Assembly: GCF_022808675.1 (NCBI RefSeq)
Contig: NZ_JAKZKV010000010.1
Coordinates: 90,905 to 154,904 of the forward strand
Reading direction: 5' to 3'
Length of the DNA stretch: 64,000 nt
From: Parabacteroides sp. FAFU027
Lineage (GTDB): Bacteria; Bacteroidota; Bacteroidia; Bacteroidales; UBA7332
Both the position numbers and the translations under genes were made by a program. This document shows, piece by piece, positions 51,468-60,976 of the stretch (positions are counted from its first letter, which is position 1; every line of letters begins with the position of its first letter). The notes beneath the pieces were generated by a model. The model saw only the letters and a list, made by a program, of their open reading frames with translations, had not been told where the DNA came from and did no database searches.

Positions 51468-53144
51468 ATGAGAAAATATATAGCAGCAACCGCGCTTTCT
51501 GTGCTTTGCGGTTTGCATTCCTTTGCTCAGGAGCCATCCAGCTATGCTCCGGCTTCTCCCTTGCGTATTCCTCTTTTTCTGGCCGGTAACTTCGGGGAGC
51601 TTCGAAACAACCATTTCCATTCCGGTATTGACTTTAAGACCCAGGGAAAGATCGGCATTCCTGTTTATTCTTTCGATGAAGGCTATGTATCTCGGATTAT
51701 GGTTGCGCCTACAGGAAACGGCAAAGCCCTTTACATTAATCATCCCAATGGGTTGACTTCTGTTTATCTTCACCTTGACCATTTTTCGCCTGAGCTTGAC
51801 GTTTTGTTTGAAGATTTGCAATATAAAGCGGAATCATACACGATTGATCATAAGTTTAAGGAGAATGAGATTCCGGTAAAGAAAGGCCAGTTGATTGCTT
51901 ACAGTGGTAATAGCGGTAGCTCTGCCGGTCCGCATTTGCACTTTGAGGTGCGGGATACGAAGACAGAAGAAACTTTTGATCCCTTATTCTATTTCCGCTA
52001 CCTCATTAAGGATCATATCGCACCACAGGCTGAGGCCGTGATGATTTACCCGATGCTTTATGATGGGGTGATCAATGGCTTAATGCAGAAGAAACAATAT
52101 TCCGTCGTTAATAAGAGTTTGCAACAGGTTCCTCTGGTTTGGGGAAAGATTGCTTTGGGGATTAAGGCGTTTGATCATAAAGACCAGCTTTCGAATATCT
52201 ATGGGGTGAAGAAGATTCAACTGTTAGTTGATGGAAAATTAATCTATACCAGCCGTATCAATCGTTTTCCTTTTCACGATACCCGTTATGTCAACAGTTT
52301 TATTGATTATAATGAGTGGCGCCTTCATCGTTCTTTGTTTATGAAGTCCTATGTAGAGCCCGGCAATAAAATGGATATTTACGAGAATGTGCAGAATGCG
52401 GGCATTATCGATATTGATCAGGAACGCGACTATAAGGTCAAGTACATTCTCATAGATGAATATCAAAATACCTCTGAGGTGAATTTCACGTTACGGGGAA
52501 AGAAGCAGGAGATTCCTTTGGTCAAGATTGATTGCCATGACAAGATATTCTGGAATAAAAACGAGAAATTCAAGGAGAAGAATGTCAAACTTGAGATACC
52601 TGCTGGAACTTTCTACGATGATTTTTGCTTTAAGTATGACGTGAAAAAGTCTCCACGTTTTTATGCCGATATCCATTCATTGCATACGCCGGATGTTCCT
52701 TTCCATAGTTATGCCGAACTTAGCATTAAGGTGGAGCAAGATACGCTTCAGGATAAATCGAAATATTACCTGGCAAAAGTTACCGGTGGTCGTCCCTCGT
52801 ACGTTGGGGGAACTTATAAAAAAGGCTGGGTGACGGGCAGTATTCGTGAGTTTGGTGAATATTCTGTTGCGGCTGATTTTCATCCTCCGGTGATTCTTCC
52901 TCTTAAAAGCGGTCTTCACAACCAGATTCACATCCGTATTTCCGATTACGAATCCGGGATTGCTTATTACAAAGGAACGATTGATGGGAAATTTGCCCTT
53001 TTTGAATATGATCCCCGTAAAGCATTGCTGGTCTGTAAGCTTTCTGCTAAGCATGTGGCGGAGAAGCAACAGCATCTTCTGAAGTTGGTGGTACGGGATG
53101 GCTGTGGAAATGAGTCCACTTATGATAATAGCTTCTTTTGGTAA
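51468..53144 (+). CDS. M23-family zinc peptidase with C-terminal beta domains
   Basis: The 558-residue secreted protein has a signal peptide (MRKYIAATALSVLCGLHSFAQ) and an N-terminal LytM/M23 domain. FHSGIDF carries zinc ligands His51 and Asp55, and GPHLHFEVRD carries the final HxH. The remaining 350 residues form beta-rich parts of unknown role (IRISDYESGIAYYKGTIDGK). M23 enzymes cut peptide cross-links in peptidoglycan. The start 34 codons into the open frame is favoured by the signal peptide and the promoter. Confidence 0.93.
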   Translation: MRKYIAATALSVLCGLHSFAQEPSSYAPASPLRIPLFLAGNFGELRNNHFHSGIDFKTQGKIGIPVYSFDEGYVSRIMVAPTGNGKALYINHPNGLTSVYLHLDHFSPELDVLFEDLQYKAESYTIDHKFKENEIPVKKGQLIAYSGNSGSSAGPHLHFEVRDTKTEETFDPLFYFRYLIKDHIAPQAEAVMIYPMLYDGVINGLMQKKQYSVVNKSLQQVPLVWGKIALGIKAFDHKDQLSNIYGVKKIQLLVDGKLIYTSRINRFPFHDTRYVNSFIDYNEWRLHRSLFMKSYVEPGNKMDIYENVQNAGIIDIDQERDYKVKYILIDEYQNTSEVNFTLRGKKQEIPLVKIDCHDKIFWNKNEKFKEKNVKLEIPAGTFYDDFCFKYDVKKSPRFYADIHSLHTPDVPFHSYAELSIKVEQDTLQDKSKYYLAKVTGGRPSYVGGTYKKGWVTGSIREFGEYSVAADFHPPVILPLKSGLHNQIHIRISDYESGIAYYKGTIDGKFALFEYDPRKALLVCKLSAKHVAEKQQHLLKLVVRDGCGNESTYDNSFFW

Positions 53145-53155
53145 TAATATACAAC

Positions 53156-53183
53156 GAAAAAGCGGGTTTTGCCCGCTTTTTTC
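53156..53183. terminator. Bidirectional terminator
   Basis: aaaaagcggg and cccgctttttt around a short loop lie between convergent M23 peptidase and outer membrane receptor genes. Confidence 0.9.
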
Positions 53184-53201
53184 ATTTGAGTAAACAGTCT
53201 C

Positions 53202-55574
53202 TTAGAACGGAAGCTTAATATTGTTTTCTTCGATATTCTGCTCTGTTTCCTGTTTCTGTGCTTTCACATCTTTGCCTAATTTGAAGTTGTAGCTGTAATT
53301 AATCAGGAAGGCATTTTTCATATTCATAAATGTTTGGCTTCTTTGGTAGAATGACGAGTTATTAAGTGTAGTCGTACTCTTAAAGAAGTTCTCAGCAAAG
53401 GGATTGAAGGCCAATATTGTGAGACTGCTGTTGTTTTTGAACTGCTTGACGATACCAGCCAGATAAAACGGAGATGATTTGCTGGTTTCCTGTCCGTTTA
53501 CAGTCGGTCCGGTCAGATTCAACATGGAAAAGAATCTCAGATTTAGCGGTAAAGGACACATGATTTGCGAGTTCCAGTTCCAGCTGTTTCTATCCTGAGC
53601 AGCAATCTGCTGCATACCCTTTTCATCTATATAATTGTCAATATGGCTACGGAAATACCTGAAGTTGGAATTGAATATAATTGTCACTATTTGTGCATTG
53701 ACGGATAATCCCAAGCCACCCTCGTAACCGTTGGAGATATTCATCGGTATCTTTTCGAATCTGCCTGTATTCTGGATCTCCTGCGTGATAGTTTGAATTA
53801 ATCTTGTCCTGTATTCGAAGAAGAGTTGTGGTGATAAATTGCCGCTGAATTTACTCTTACCATACTTCACGTTGTACGTGAGTTGGAAATTATCACGATA
53901 GGCTGGTACAAGATTAATATTACCTTGACTGATGGTAAGACTGTCCACATAGCTGACAAAGGGGTTCAACTGATTTCTTGATGGTCGGATGACACGACGT
54001 GAATAGTTTAGTTTGATGCTGTTCCGGTCATTGATTTTATATTGACCGTTTGCATAGGGGAGGAGTGAGAAGAATTTGTTTGTGTTCGTCGTATTTATCG
54101 TAACGTAGGAGAATTCTCCTCTTGTTCCAACCTTCAGGTTTCCTTTTTTGAAGTTTCTGGACAATTCGGCAAACATGGAGCCCCGGGTATTATTGTATTC
54201 CAGATCGGGAGCCTGAGTCAGAGAACGGATGTTATTTATATAGTTGTGATTATAGTTCGCATTTATTCCGGTGCCGAAAGTATAAACACTGTCAAATGGC
54301 AGGAAGTAGCCAAAACGACCGTTTAGCGTGCTGATGCGGGAATTGTTTTGTTCTGTTTTGTCTAAAGTGGTGTAATATTTGCTTTTGTAATTAGTCGTAT
54401 TTGTGTTTATAAGGCTGCTATAGAGACTTGTCTCTATTTCATAGAAATGACTCTTTTTCTTGTCATAGCTATGTTTGTAGAATAATGAAGCATTGAGCCC
54501 ACCATTCTTGTTTTTTGATTCGCTGGTTGTTCCGGTTATACTTTTCGGATTTGTATTTTCCCAACTATTATTTGTTTGATCGTTGTTGGTTTTCGAATTA
54601 TTTCCATTGTACGAAATATTCAGACTCAGGTTGTTTTTCTCATTTGGATCATAGATAAATCCGGCATTGATATTGCCATTGGCAAAGAAAGAATTCATAT
54701 TTCCATTTTGATGCAAAGTGTCAGGACCAGCATATCTATCCATCGTATTGATGAAGTCAAATTTCCCCAGTCCGCCATTGGCAGATACATAGTATGAAAT
54801 GGTTTTAAGGCCATAATCGAGGCTTCCCATTCCGCGCATCATATAGCGATCGGTACTGTTGGGTAGGAGCTGAGTATTTACCGTACCTTTCAAACCATAA
54901 CGCATCTCTTTGATGGTAATAATATTAATCACGGCATCCACATCCGCATCGTATTTCCCGGTTGGGCTGGTGATCACTTCGAGCTTGTCTATTTGTGTCG
55001 GATGAAGTTTTTTGATGAAGTCTTTATCGCGGGTCACACCGTCCACTTCTATTTTGATATTCGTTTTCCCATCCACCTTAATCTCTTCGTTGAAATAGTC
55101 AATCTGTACAGACGGTACTTTACGGAGTACATCGAGCCCATCTGTCGATATCTTCTTCAGGTCAGTCGGGATGCCATAAACCGTTCGGTCGGGCAGTTCG
55201 GTTACCTTTATTTTCGAACCGTTTACCACGATTTCTTTTAAATTGATTGAAGAGGGATCTAATGCGATCTGACCGATATTGATGATTCTGTTTGTCGATT
55301 TTGCAACGGAAACTTTACGGATCTTGAAGTTTAACTGTCTCACCCGTAGGCAATATCTTTTAGCCGTATCGGCTTTCATCAGGGTAAAAGCACCTTCGCT
55401 GTTGGTATATACGACTTCGACCGAACTACTGTCAGAAACTTGAAGTAATTCTACAGTGGCTGCTTCGATTGGTTTATTTGACTCTTTTTCCACGACTGAC
55501 CCGGTAATGATTTGCCGGGCATGGGCATTTACCGCAAATAGGCAGAGTAATGCCATTATAAATATATTCTTCAC
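53202..55574 (-). CDS. Outer membrane beta-barrel (TonB-receptor-like) protein
   Basis: The 790-residue protein has a signal peptide, an N-terminal CarboxypepD-regulatory-like domain (ITGSVVEKESNKPIEAATVEL) and a plug-like region (DGLDVLRKVPSVQIDYFNE, INIITIKEMRYG). The barrel is of the outer membrane beta-barrel type 3 family. This group lacks SusC's signature and may not use TonB in the standard way. The best start is GTG at 55572-55574 since no ATG precedes the signal peptide; an ATG six codons in is possible. It precedes nothing downstream but the shared terminator; the DUF6263-like gene is 35 bp upstream on the same strand. Confidence 0.88.
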   Translation of the reverse strand: MKNIFIMALLCLFAVNAHARQIITGSVVEKESNKPIEAATVELLQVSDSSSVEVVYTNSEGAFTLMKADTAKRYCLRVRQLNFKIRKVSVAKSTNRIINIGQIALDPSSINLKEIVVNGSKIKVTELPDRTVYGIPTDLKKISTDGLDVLRKVPSVQIDYFNEEIKVDGKTNIKIEVDGVTRDKDFIKKLHPTQIDKLEVITSPTGKYDADVDAVINIITIKEMRYGLKGTVNTQLLPNSTDRYMMRGMGSLDYGLKTISYYVSANGGLGKFDFINTMDRYAGPDTLHQNGNMNSFFANGNINAGFIYDPNEKNNLSLNISYNGNNSKTNNDQTNNSWENTNPKSITGTTSESKNKNGGLNASLFYKHSYDKKKSHFYEIETSLYSSLINTNTTNYKSKYYTTLDKTEQNNSRISTLNGRFGYFLPFDSVYTFGTGINANYNHNYINNIRSLTQAPDLEYNNTRGSMFAELSRNFKKGNLKVGTRGEFSYVTINTTNTNKFFSLLPYANGQYKINDRNSIKLNYSRRVIRPSRNQLNPFVSYVDSLTISQGNINLVPAYRDNFQLTYNVKYGKSKFSGNLSPQLFFEYRTRLIQTITQEIQNTGRFEKIPMNISNGYEGGLGLSVNAQIVTIIFNSNFRYFRSHIDNYIDEKGMQQIAAQDRNSWNWNSQIMCPLPLNLRFFSMLNLTGPTVNGQETSKSSPFYLAGIVKQFKNNSSLTILAFNPFAENFFKSTTTLNNSSFYQRSQTFMNMKNAFLINYSYNFKLGKDVKAQKQETEQNIEENNIKLPF

Positions 55575-55609
55575 CTGGATTGAGTTTTTTAAGTGGGTAG
55601 GTTTAATTT

Positions 55610-56521
55610 CTATCGTATCTTATTAATCTCTGACTCGGAGTCAATAACCATCGGCATGAGCATTTCATTGCCCTGGTTTTTTACTTTCATGTTTCCTTCC
55701 GAATGTGTAGTTGCTGAACTATTCAGTATTGCACCCGTCATTAAGTCAATCACGAGTTTTGAGGTGGACTTTCCTTTTATATCCATTGACATGGCCGGGT
55801 TTGGTTCATTGGAGGGAATAGACTCTGTTTCTGTAATCTGAGAGAGAACGACAGTTCCATTTTCCAGTTTATCGAATGCAAATGTATTAAACAACATAAG
55901 AGAAATTCCACCGGAAGATTGTTTGATGGTTGTATCCCATTTGTCGCCCGGGTTTACTGGTTTTTCGGGCAGATAGGCAAATAAGGGTTCAATCATGGAT
56001 TGAATAGCCGACTCTTTCAGCATCACATCGGATTGTTTACGGATCTGTTCTTTTTTACTGTCCGGCACAGAATCCAGCAATTGCAGGATATTATCCCGGA
56101 ATGGTTTGTAGTTTACAAAACCGATAAACTTGCCTGAAGTGGAGATTTTAGCGATGACCTTGTTTGCGCTGAAGCGGTTCAGCATACGTTCCAGATACTC
56201 TTTGCTTTTTGCAGGAATGGCCGAATTGGTTTCTTTGGTCATCATAGGGGCCACCGTTTTGGATTGAATGGTATCGAACTTGAATTCAATGCTCATGATA
56301 TCTTTATCCTGAGAGAGCAAGGTGTAGCTGATAAATATATTAGTGGTTGCCTTAGTAGTAAATGGCGTTCCGTTGTAGGTGGTTTGTACGTTTTGTTTGC
56401 TGGTTATTTTTAGCTGGTTCATTACGCCTGTTTTTATTTTAAATTTCAGATTGACAGGCGCCTGGGCTGATGCTGATAAACAGATGAGCAGGATAATGGC
56501 TGATGCAATTGTTTTTTTCAT
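55610..56521 (-). CDS. DUF6263-like secreted protein
   Basis: The 303-residue protein has a signal peptide (MKKTIASAIILLICLSASAQ) and a beta-rich mature part. Recognisable stretches are FKIKTGVMNQLKITSKQNVQ, SNKVIAKISTSGKF-like and VNPGDKWDTT. My best match from memory is DUF6263, Bacteroidota proteins of unknown function. It lies 35 bp ahead of the outer membrane barrel gene on the same strand, so they may be expressed together. Confidence 0.75.
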   Translation of the reverse strand: MKKTIASAIILLICLSASAQAPVNLKFKIKTGVMNQLKITSKQNVQTTYNGTPFTTKATTNIFISYTLLSQDKDIMSIEFKFDTIQSKTVAPMMTKETNSAIPAKSKEYLERMLNRFSANKVIAKISTSGKFIGFVNYKPFRDNILQLLDSVPDSKKEQIRKQSDVMLKESAIQSMIEPLFAYLPEKPVNPGDKWDTTIKQSSGGISLMLFNTFAFDKLENGTVVLSQITETESIPSNEPNPAMSMDIKGKSTSKLVIDLMTGAILNSSATTHSEGNMKVKNQGNEMLMPMVIDSESEINKIR

Positions 56522-56714
56522 AGTTGCCGGATATTAGACGGGTTAATGTTTTTATGGGAAAGTAATCTCAAACTATCAGGTCTGCTTGTTCCTGAAAATC
56601 AGTGTTTTTTATTTAATGAGACACCTTATTCGAACGTTGTTATACCATCTACGGTTCAATTGTTTTTTATAAGTTAAGTTTGAGTCGTAAATTATTTCCT
56701 TGGGACAGCGGAAA

Positions 56715-56995
56715 TAAATGACAACAGGATATCCCCATGTACTATGCCTCCCCAGAAGATAAGACAGGTTCAGATGTTTGGAAATGGATTTGTTGAAATT
56801 ATTTGGGTTGGTGTTTCCTATGATGAAGCATTTCATGCGGCAATCTGTAATTGCAGACTTGATAATATGCTTTTTATATATCCATTTGATGACCTGAAAA
56901 TGATGGAAGGACTAGGAACGATCGGATTGGATATTTTTGAAGAAATGCAAGTGTTGATTGATTTCATATTTGTTCCGACGGGAGGTGGTTTCAAC
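56715..56995 (+). pseudogene. ilvA: Fragment of threonine dehydratase (ilvA), decayed
   Basis: The frame reads PCTMPPQKIRQVQMFGNGF, then DEAFHAAICNC, YPFDDLKMMEGLGTIGL and DFIFVPTGGG. These match the middle of threonine ammonia-lyase (the family has TTPKQKI-QV-MFG, HPFDD, EGQGT and FVPIGGGG). Homology stops abruptly near 56995 and upstream sequence is frame-broken, so only about 90 of roughly 400 residues remain. An IS4-type remnant follows, suggesting insertion and deletion. No function is expected. The surrounding 56522-56714 and 56996-57245 show no other gene. Confidence 0.8.
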
Positions 56996-57245
56996 GTTCT
57001 ATTTTTTTTAGCCTCTTTCGGGTATGTTTTTCACTTTTCCCCCTTGATTTAGCCCGCTAAATCTGCGGGATAAAAGCAAAAAATCTACCTCAAAATAGCC
57101 ATAAAAAAGTCGAGCAATAAAATTTAAACAGGCTCTTAAGTTTTTAAATTGTTCTTTGAAGTATTTGTAAATTGATTAGAGTTGATTTTGAGCGTAACGA
57201 TTTGAATTGACTTTTCGTTTTTAGCTTTGCCCAAAAGTCAAAAAC

Positions 57246-57530
57246 ATGAATCAAGGAAAATATAGCTTTGTTCAATTTCCAGATTTTTTACCCCGCAGAG
57301 CATTTGGCAGAATTGTCGATAAGTATGATGGTAACAAGAAAACCAAAAGCTTAACCTTATGAGAATCAAATGCTATGTATGATTATTGGTCAGCTGACTG
57401 CACGAAACACTATGAGAGACCTCGTGTTAAGTCTCGAAGCACATCTCCCCGGATACTACCATCTGGGGGTGGAAATGACAGTTACACGAACTTTCTCTTT
57501 CGTTTATTAACTCCGTTGATCTTCGATTAG
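57246..57530 (+). pseudogene. IS4-type (DUF4372) transposase remnant
   Basis: An ATG at 57246 opens MNQGKYSFVQFPDFLPRRAF then RIVDKYDGNKKTK, the N-terminus of Bacteroidota IS4-family transposases with DUF4372. A stop occurs after 38 codons; a shifted frame continues with LCMIIGQLTARNTMRDLVLS and LEAHLPGYYHLG before homology ends. The DDE catalytic domain is absent. The sequence upstream (57045-57062, gatttagc / gctaaatc palindrome) may be the element's left end region. The element cannot transpose by itself. Confidence 0.85.
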
Positions 57531-57563
57531 TAGCTTAATATCTGCATGGGCCTTGACGATATA

Positions 57564-57610
57564 AAGAGTAATACCCATACAAGCCCTTGTATAGGTATTC
57601 TCTCTCTCTT
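57564..57610 (-). terminator. Terminator downstream of mntP
   Basis: aagagtaatacccatacaag and cttgtataggtattctctctctt are imperfect complements with a short loop, just past the mntP stop at 57613. Confidence 0.7.
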
Positions 57611-57612
57611 TA

Positions 57613-58179
57613 CTAGGCCAGGAAGAGATGCTCGATCAATATTTTGATCCCGATTCCGATAAGGATAATACCTCCGATTATTTCCATCTTCAGATTTACT
57701 CTGTGACCGAATTTAGAGCTGAAGGCCGCACCGATGAAGCTGAGCAGGAATGTAGTGAAGCCGATGATGATGACCGGTTCGATGACCTCTATCTTAAGCA
57801 AGGCAAAGGAAAGGCCGACAGCCAATGCGTCAATGCTGGTTGCAATGGCGAGTCCCAGTAATGTAACGGCCTTGGTCGGGTCTATGCTCTTAGCATCCTC
57901 GTCTTTAGAACAGATACCTTCGTAAAGCATCTTTCCTCCAAGGTAGGTGAGTAGTCCAAAAGCAATCCAATGATCAAAACTTTCAATATACTTCTGGAAA
58001 CTGATCCCCGCCATGTAGCCGATCAGAGGCATTATACCCTGAAAGAGTCCCATGAAGAGGGAGATCCGGAGGATATGTTTGATTTGGAATCGTTTAAGGA
58101 TCATGCCGCAGGTGATGGATACGGCAAGACTATCCATGGAAAGCCCGAGGGCAATGAGAATAATTTCGGGTAGTGACAT
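57613..58179 (-). CDS. mntP: Manganese efflux pump MntP
   Basis: MntP exports Mn2+ and guards against manganese excess. The 188-residue protein is a six-segment membrane protein made of two DUF204 repeats: GLSMDSLAVSITCG in the first and IATSIDALAVGLSFALL in the second, each with the conserved aspartate. Length fits. No yybP-ykoY manganese riboswitch is seen in the short upstream spacer, which is occupied by a palindrome. Upstream on the same strand is the DUF6048-like gene. Confidence 0.94.
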   Translation of the reverse strand: MSLPEIILIALGLSMDSLAVSITCGMILKRFQIKHILRISLFMGLFQGIMPLIGYMAGISFQKYIESFDHWIAFGLLTYLGGKMLYEGICSKDEDAKSIDPTKAVTLLGLAIATSIDALAVGLSFALLKIEVIEPVIIIGFTTFLLSFIGAAFSSKFGHRVNLKMEIIGGIILIGIGIKILIEHLFLA

Positions 58180-58198
58180 TGTGAAGAGTTGAATGTCA

Positions 58199-58231
58199 AA
58201 ACCTGACAGGAATCTAAAACCTGTCAGGTTT
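58199..58231. repeat. Intergenic palindrome (AAACCTGACAGG type)
   Basis: aaacctgacagg and cctgtcaggttt are perfect complements around nine bases and overlap the stop codon of the upstream DUF6048-like gene, between it and mntP. Confidence 0.8.
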
Positions 58232-58913
58232 AGAATTTGTAATAGATGGAAAACTGAATTCCGTAGGTCTTGCTTTTGTTAGAGCCGTATCCGGGGATGT
58301 AAGCGGGTGAACCGTATAACGTCTGCTTTACGTGATTTATGAACTTCGCCCTGACGTTCCATCCCATAAGTATATGGTTAGTAATACTAACCCGTAATCC
58401 CCCGATAAATTCAGTCCAGATCGCATTTGATTTCTCTCTGTTCAGGCTGGTGGTCAGGCTCTCTTTCCAGTAATTACTGGTGATGGTCATATTGGATACA
58501 TCGTAACTAAAGTTGCTGAAACCAACCCGGGTGCCGATGTAGGCAAAGCTTTTAGCGGATTGTGAAAATGCATAATTTATCCCGACACGGCCATAAGGGG
58601 CAAGCGGGCTGTGGTAGACGGGGCCGAAGTCACTGGTATTGTCTGATTTGCTCATACCTACCTCTGCTATCGGGAAGTATTTGCGCTTCAGCCCATACTC
58701 GACGCTGACTTCGTAAGAAGAATAATCTTTGCCCATTGCACCGGCTATCGGATTGAGCAGGTCCGTACCGACTACCAGTCCGTTGTACCATGACGAGGTG
58801 TCGGCAGAGGTCGGCACTGGCGTATTTTCATTTGGGGTTTGTGCGTTGAGGTTTATTGCCGAAATAACCATCAACAGCAGTATGCTAAAACAATATCTGC
58901 AAATGCTCTTCAT
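58230..58913 (-). CDS. DUF6048-like outer membrane protein
   Basis: The 227-residue protein has a signal peptide (MKSICRYCFSILLLMVISAINLNAQ by composition) and beta strands with aromatic ends such as YEVSVEYGLKRKYFPIAEVG, YGRVGINYAFSQSAKSFAYIG and the final IQFSIYYKF. This is the DUF6048 pattern of putative outer membrane proteins. It overlaps the upstream DUF6452-like gene by 29 bases. The two families commonly occur together in Bacteroidota, so they probably act together; role unknown. Confidence 0.82.
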   Translation of the reverse strand: MKSICRYCFSILLLMVISAINLNAQTPNENTPVPTSADTSSWYNGLVVGTDLLNPIAGAMGKDYSSYEVSVEYGLKRKYFPIAEVGMSKSDNTSDFGPVYHSPLAPYGRVGINYAFSQSAKSFAYIGTRVGFSNFSYDVSNMTITSNYWKESLTTSLNREKSNAIWTEFIGGLRVSITNHILMGWNVRAKFINHVKQTLYGSPAYIPGYGSNKSKTYGIQFSIYYKF

Positions 58914-59370
58914 TCTGATTGGTAATTTCGGGTTGTTTGATCTTCACCGTGTCGATGCGGTGACGGGTGTAAGCTACAGAGTCTATGTGGTAAAATACCG
59001 AACATCCGCAATCCGGCGACAGGTATTGCGGCCGCACCTGGTGGAAGAAGCGGACGGTATCTGTCTTGTCCAGTGTGGCAGAGTTGCTCCGGTAAAAGCG
59101 GATTTCAAAAGCTGTCGTGTCAGACTTTATCCTTAGCGGCAGCGAAAGGCTTTTCACCTTCTTGCTTTTGTTTAAAAGCATGGAGTCAGAGATTTGTCCG
59201 ATTCCTTTGACGGAAATGGAATCAAATGCCAGAGCCGCATGGGGTGATTTGGTGTAAAATAGAGCCGATGCATCCGCTACCGTTGATTCCGTGCAACTGC
59301 TTTCACTGCATGAGCTGAATAAAAGAACGGCAACAAGAATTCCGCCCGTGATGTTTAGAATTTTTCCCAT
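58885..59370 (-). CDS. DUF6452-like lipoprotein
   Basis: The 161-residue protein has a lipoprotein signal peptide (MGKILNITGGILVAVLLFSSC). The mature part begins with cysteine-rich SESSCTES and has the DCGC motif (LSPDCGCSVFYHIDSV) characteristic of DUF6452. The start was set at ATG 59370 to give the lipobox; it overlaps the upstream nitroreductase gene by 16 bases, and its end overlaps the DUF6048-like gene by 29. Function unknown; membrane-bound in the envelope. Confidence 0.82.
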   Translation of the reverse strand: MGKILNITGGILVAVLLFSSCSESSCTESTVADASALFYTKSPHAALAFDSISVKGIGQISDSMLLNKSKKVKSLSLPLRIKSDTTAFEIRFYRSNSATLDKTDTVRFFHQVRPQYLSPDCGCSVFYHIDSVAYTRHRIDTVKIKQPEITNQNEEHLQILF

Positions 59371-59879
59371 CGAATAATCTCCTGTAGAGGTTTCCTGACT
59401 TTGGCTGTTTCCTGACACAATGATTCGGGATTGGGGTGACCGACCGGCAATATGGCAATCGGCTCGATATGTGCCGGAATGGCTAAAGCCGCACTTAATA
59501 TTTGTTCATCGAAGTTGCAGACCCAGCAAGTACCCAGTTTGCGCTCAGTCGCAGCCAGGCAAATGTGTTCCACGGCAATGGCAATGTCAATATCACAATG
59601 ATCTTTTCCATCAGACTTGCGTTTCCATGCCTGTTCATGGTCGCCGCAAATAACGATGTATAAAGGGGCTGACTTAAACCATTCGCGGTTGTAGCTCTTC
59701 TGTATTTTCAGGCGGTTGGCCTCTTCGCGAACAACGATGAAGATCCACGGCTGGAAATTAACAGCCGAAGGTGCCAGTCTGGCTGCCTCAAGCAGATAAT
59801 CCAGGTCTTCGGCTGAAACAGATTGATTGGTATAGCTACGCACGGAGCAGCGTTGCTTGCAAATTTCGAGAAAGTTCAT
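59355..59879 (-). CDS. Nitroreductase-family protein
   Basis: A 174-residue flavoprotein with the N-terminal RCSVRSYTNQSVSAEDLDYL motif and ARLAPSAVNFQPWIFIVVRE that bind FMN, as in the nitroreductase family. The substrate is unknown. It overlaps the DUF6452-like gene by 16 bases and starts 2 bp after the glycosyltransferase gene, so all four genes form one overlapping minus-strand unit. Confidence 0.9.
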   Translation of the reverse strand: MNFLEICKQRCSVRSYTNQSVSAEDLDYLLEAARLAPSAVNFQPWIFIVVREEANRLKIQKSYNREWFKSAPLYIVICGDHEQAWKRKSDGKDHCDIDIAIAVEHICLAATERKLGTCWVCNFDEQILSAALAIPAHIEPIAILPVGHPNPESLCQETAKVRKPLQEIIRWEKF

Positions 59880-59881
59880 GA

Positions 59882-60835
59882 TTAAATCTCCTCTGCTATT
59901 TTATAGATGTTTCTTTCGGATGAATTGCGGGTAATCAGTTCGCCCAGGAATCCGGCAAGGAATAGCTGTGTACCCAGGATCATCGTTGTCAATGCAATGT
60001 AGAAATAGGGTGATTCGGTAATCAGGTGGTGCGATATACCGTTTGCCAGTGCATACAGCTTCATCCCGCCGATAATCATTACCGAGATTAATCCCAGAAA
60101 GAACATCAGTGAGCCGGCCAATCCGAAGAAGTGCATGGGTTTTTTTCCAAATTTTGAGAAAAACCAAAGTGTAATCAGGTCAAGATAACCGTTAATAAAG
60201 CGGTCAAGGCCAAATTTGGTCGTGCCGTATTTACGGGCCTGGTGTTGTACTACTTTCTCTCCGATCTTTTTGAATCCGGCATTTTTAGCCAGGTAAGGCA
60301 TGTAGCGGTGCATATCGCCATATACCTCGATGTTTTTTACCACTTCCTGACGGTATGCCTTCAACCCGCAGTTGAAGTCGTGCAGCGTAATGCCTGACAC
60401 TTTGCGTGCGGTAGCGTTGAATAGTTTGGTTGGGAGGGTTTTGGAAAGCGGATCATAGCGTTTCTTCTTCCATCCCGATACGACATCGTAACCCTCTTCG
60501 GTAATCATGCGGTAAAGACCCGGGATTTCATCAGGACTGTCCTGCAGATCGGCATCCATGGTAATGACCACTTTGCCTTCCACGCGGTCAAATCCGCTGT
60601 GCAGGGCTGGCGATTTACCGTAGTTGCGACGGAATTTTATCCCTTTCACCTTGTCGGGGAATTGGTTTTTCAGCTCACAAATCACATCCCAGGAACGGTC
60701 AGTGCTACCGTCATTGACAAAAATCACTTCAAAGGAAAAGTTATTCTCCTGCATTACTCTGTTGATCCAGTCAAACAGTTCGGGTAAAGATTCGTCCTCG
60801 TTATAGAGGGGCACAACTACTGAAATGTCTTTCAT
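59882..60835 (-). CDS. Glycosyltransferase family 2 (DPM/ArnC-like) membrane protein
   Basis: The 317-residue protein has the GT2 fold (SVVVPLYNEDESLPEL, VNDGSTDRS, MDADLQDSPDE with the DAD motif at 94-96) and two C-terminal membrane segments (GLAGSLMFFLGLISVMIIGG and YFYIALTTMILGTQLFLAGF). These are typical of transferases that load sugars on polyprenyl phosphate. The sugar cannot be told. It heads the operon with the nitroreductase gene. About 140 bp without gene separate it from the DUF4199 gene. Confidence 0.92.
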   Translation of the reverse strand: MKDISVVVPLYNEDESLPELFDWINRVMQENNFSFEVIFVNDGSTDRSWDVICELKNQFPDKVKGIKFRRNYGKSPALHSGFDRVEGKVVITMDADLQDSPDEIPGLYRMITEEGYDVVSGWKKKRYDPLSKTLPTKLFNATARKVSGITLHDFNCGLKAYRQEVVKNIEVYGDMHRYMPYLAKNAGFKKIGEKVVQHQARKYGTTKFGLDRFINGYLDLITLWFFSKFGKKPMHFFGLAGSLMFFLGLISVMIIGGMKLYALANGISHHLITESPYFYIALTTMILGTQLFLAGFLGELITRNSSERNIYKIAEEI

Positions 60836-60976
60836 ATGTCTTAATTATCTTTGTTTTGGTTCCAGATGGACCGATAGCTATCGGTATCGCATATTAATGT
60901 TATGTCCTATGAAGAACATTGATCATGCTTGTTTCAATATCATTTTATTCAATCATTTGCTTGATTTGCAATGATT

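Noticed and set aside
57613..58230. Manganese (yybP-ykoY) riboswitch ahead of mntP
   Set aside because: Only about 50 bases separate mntP from the upstream gene, filled by a palindrome; no riboswitch core is visible.
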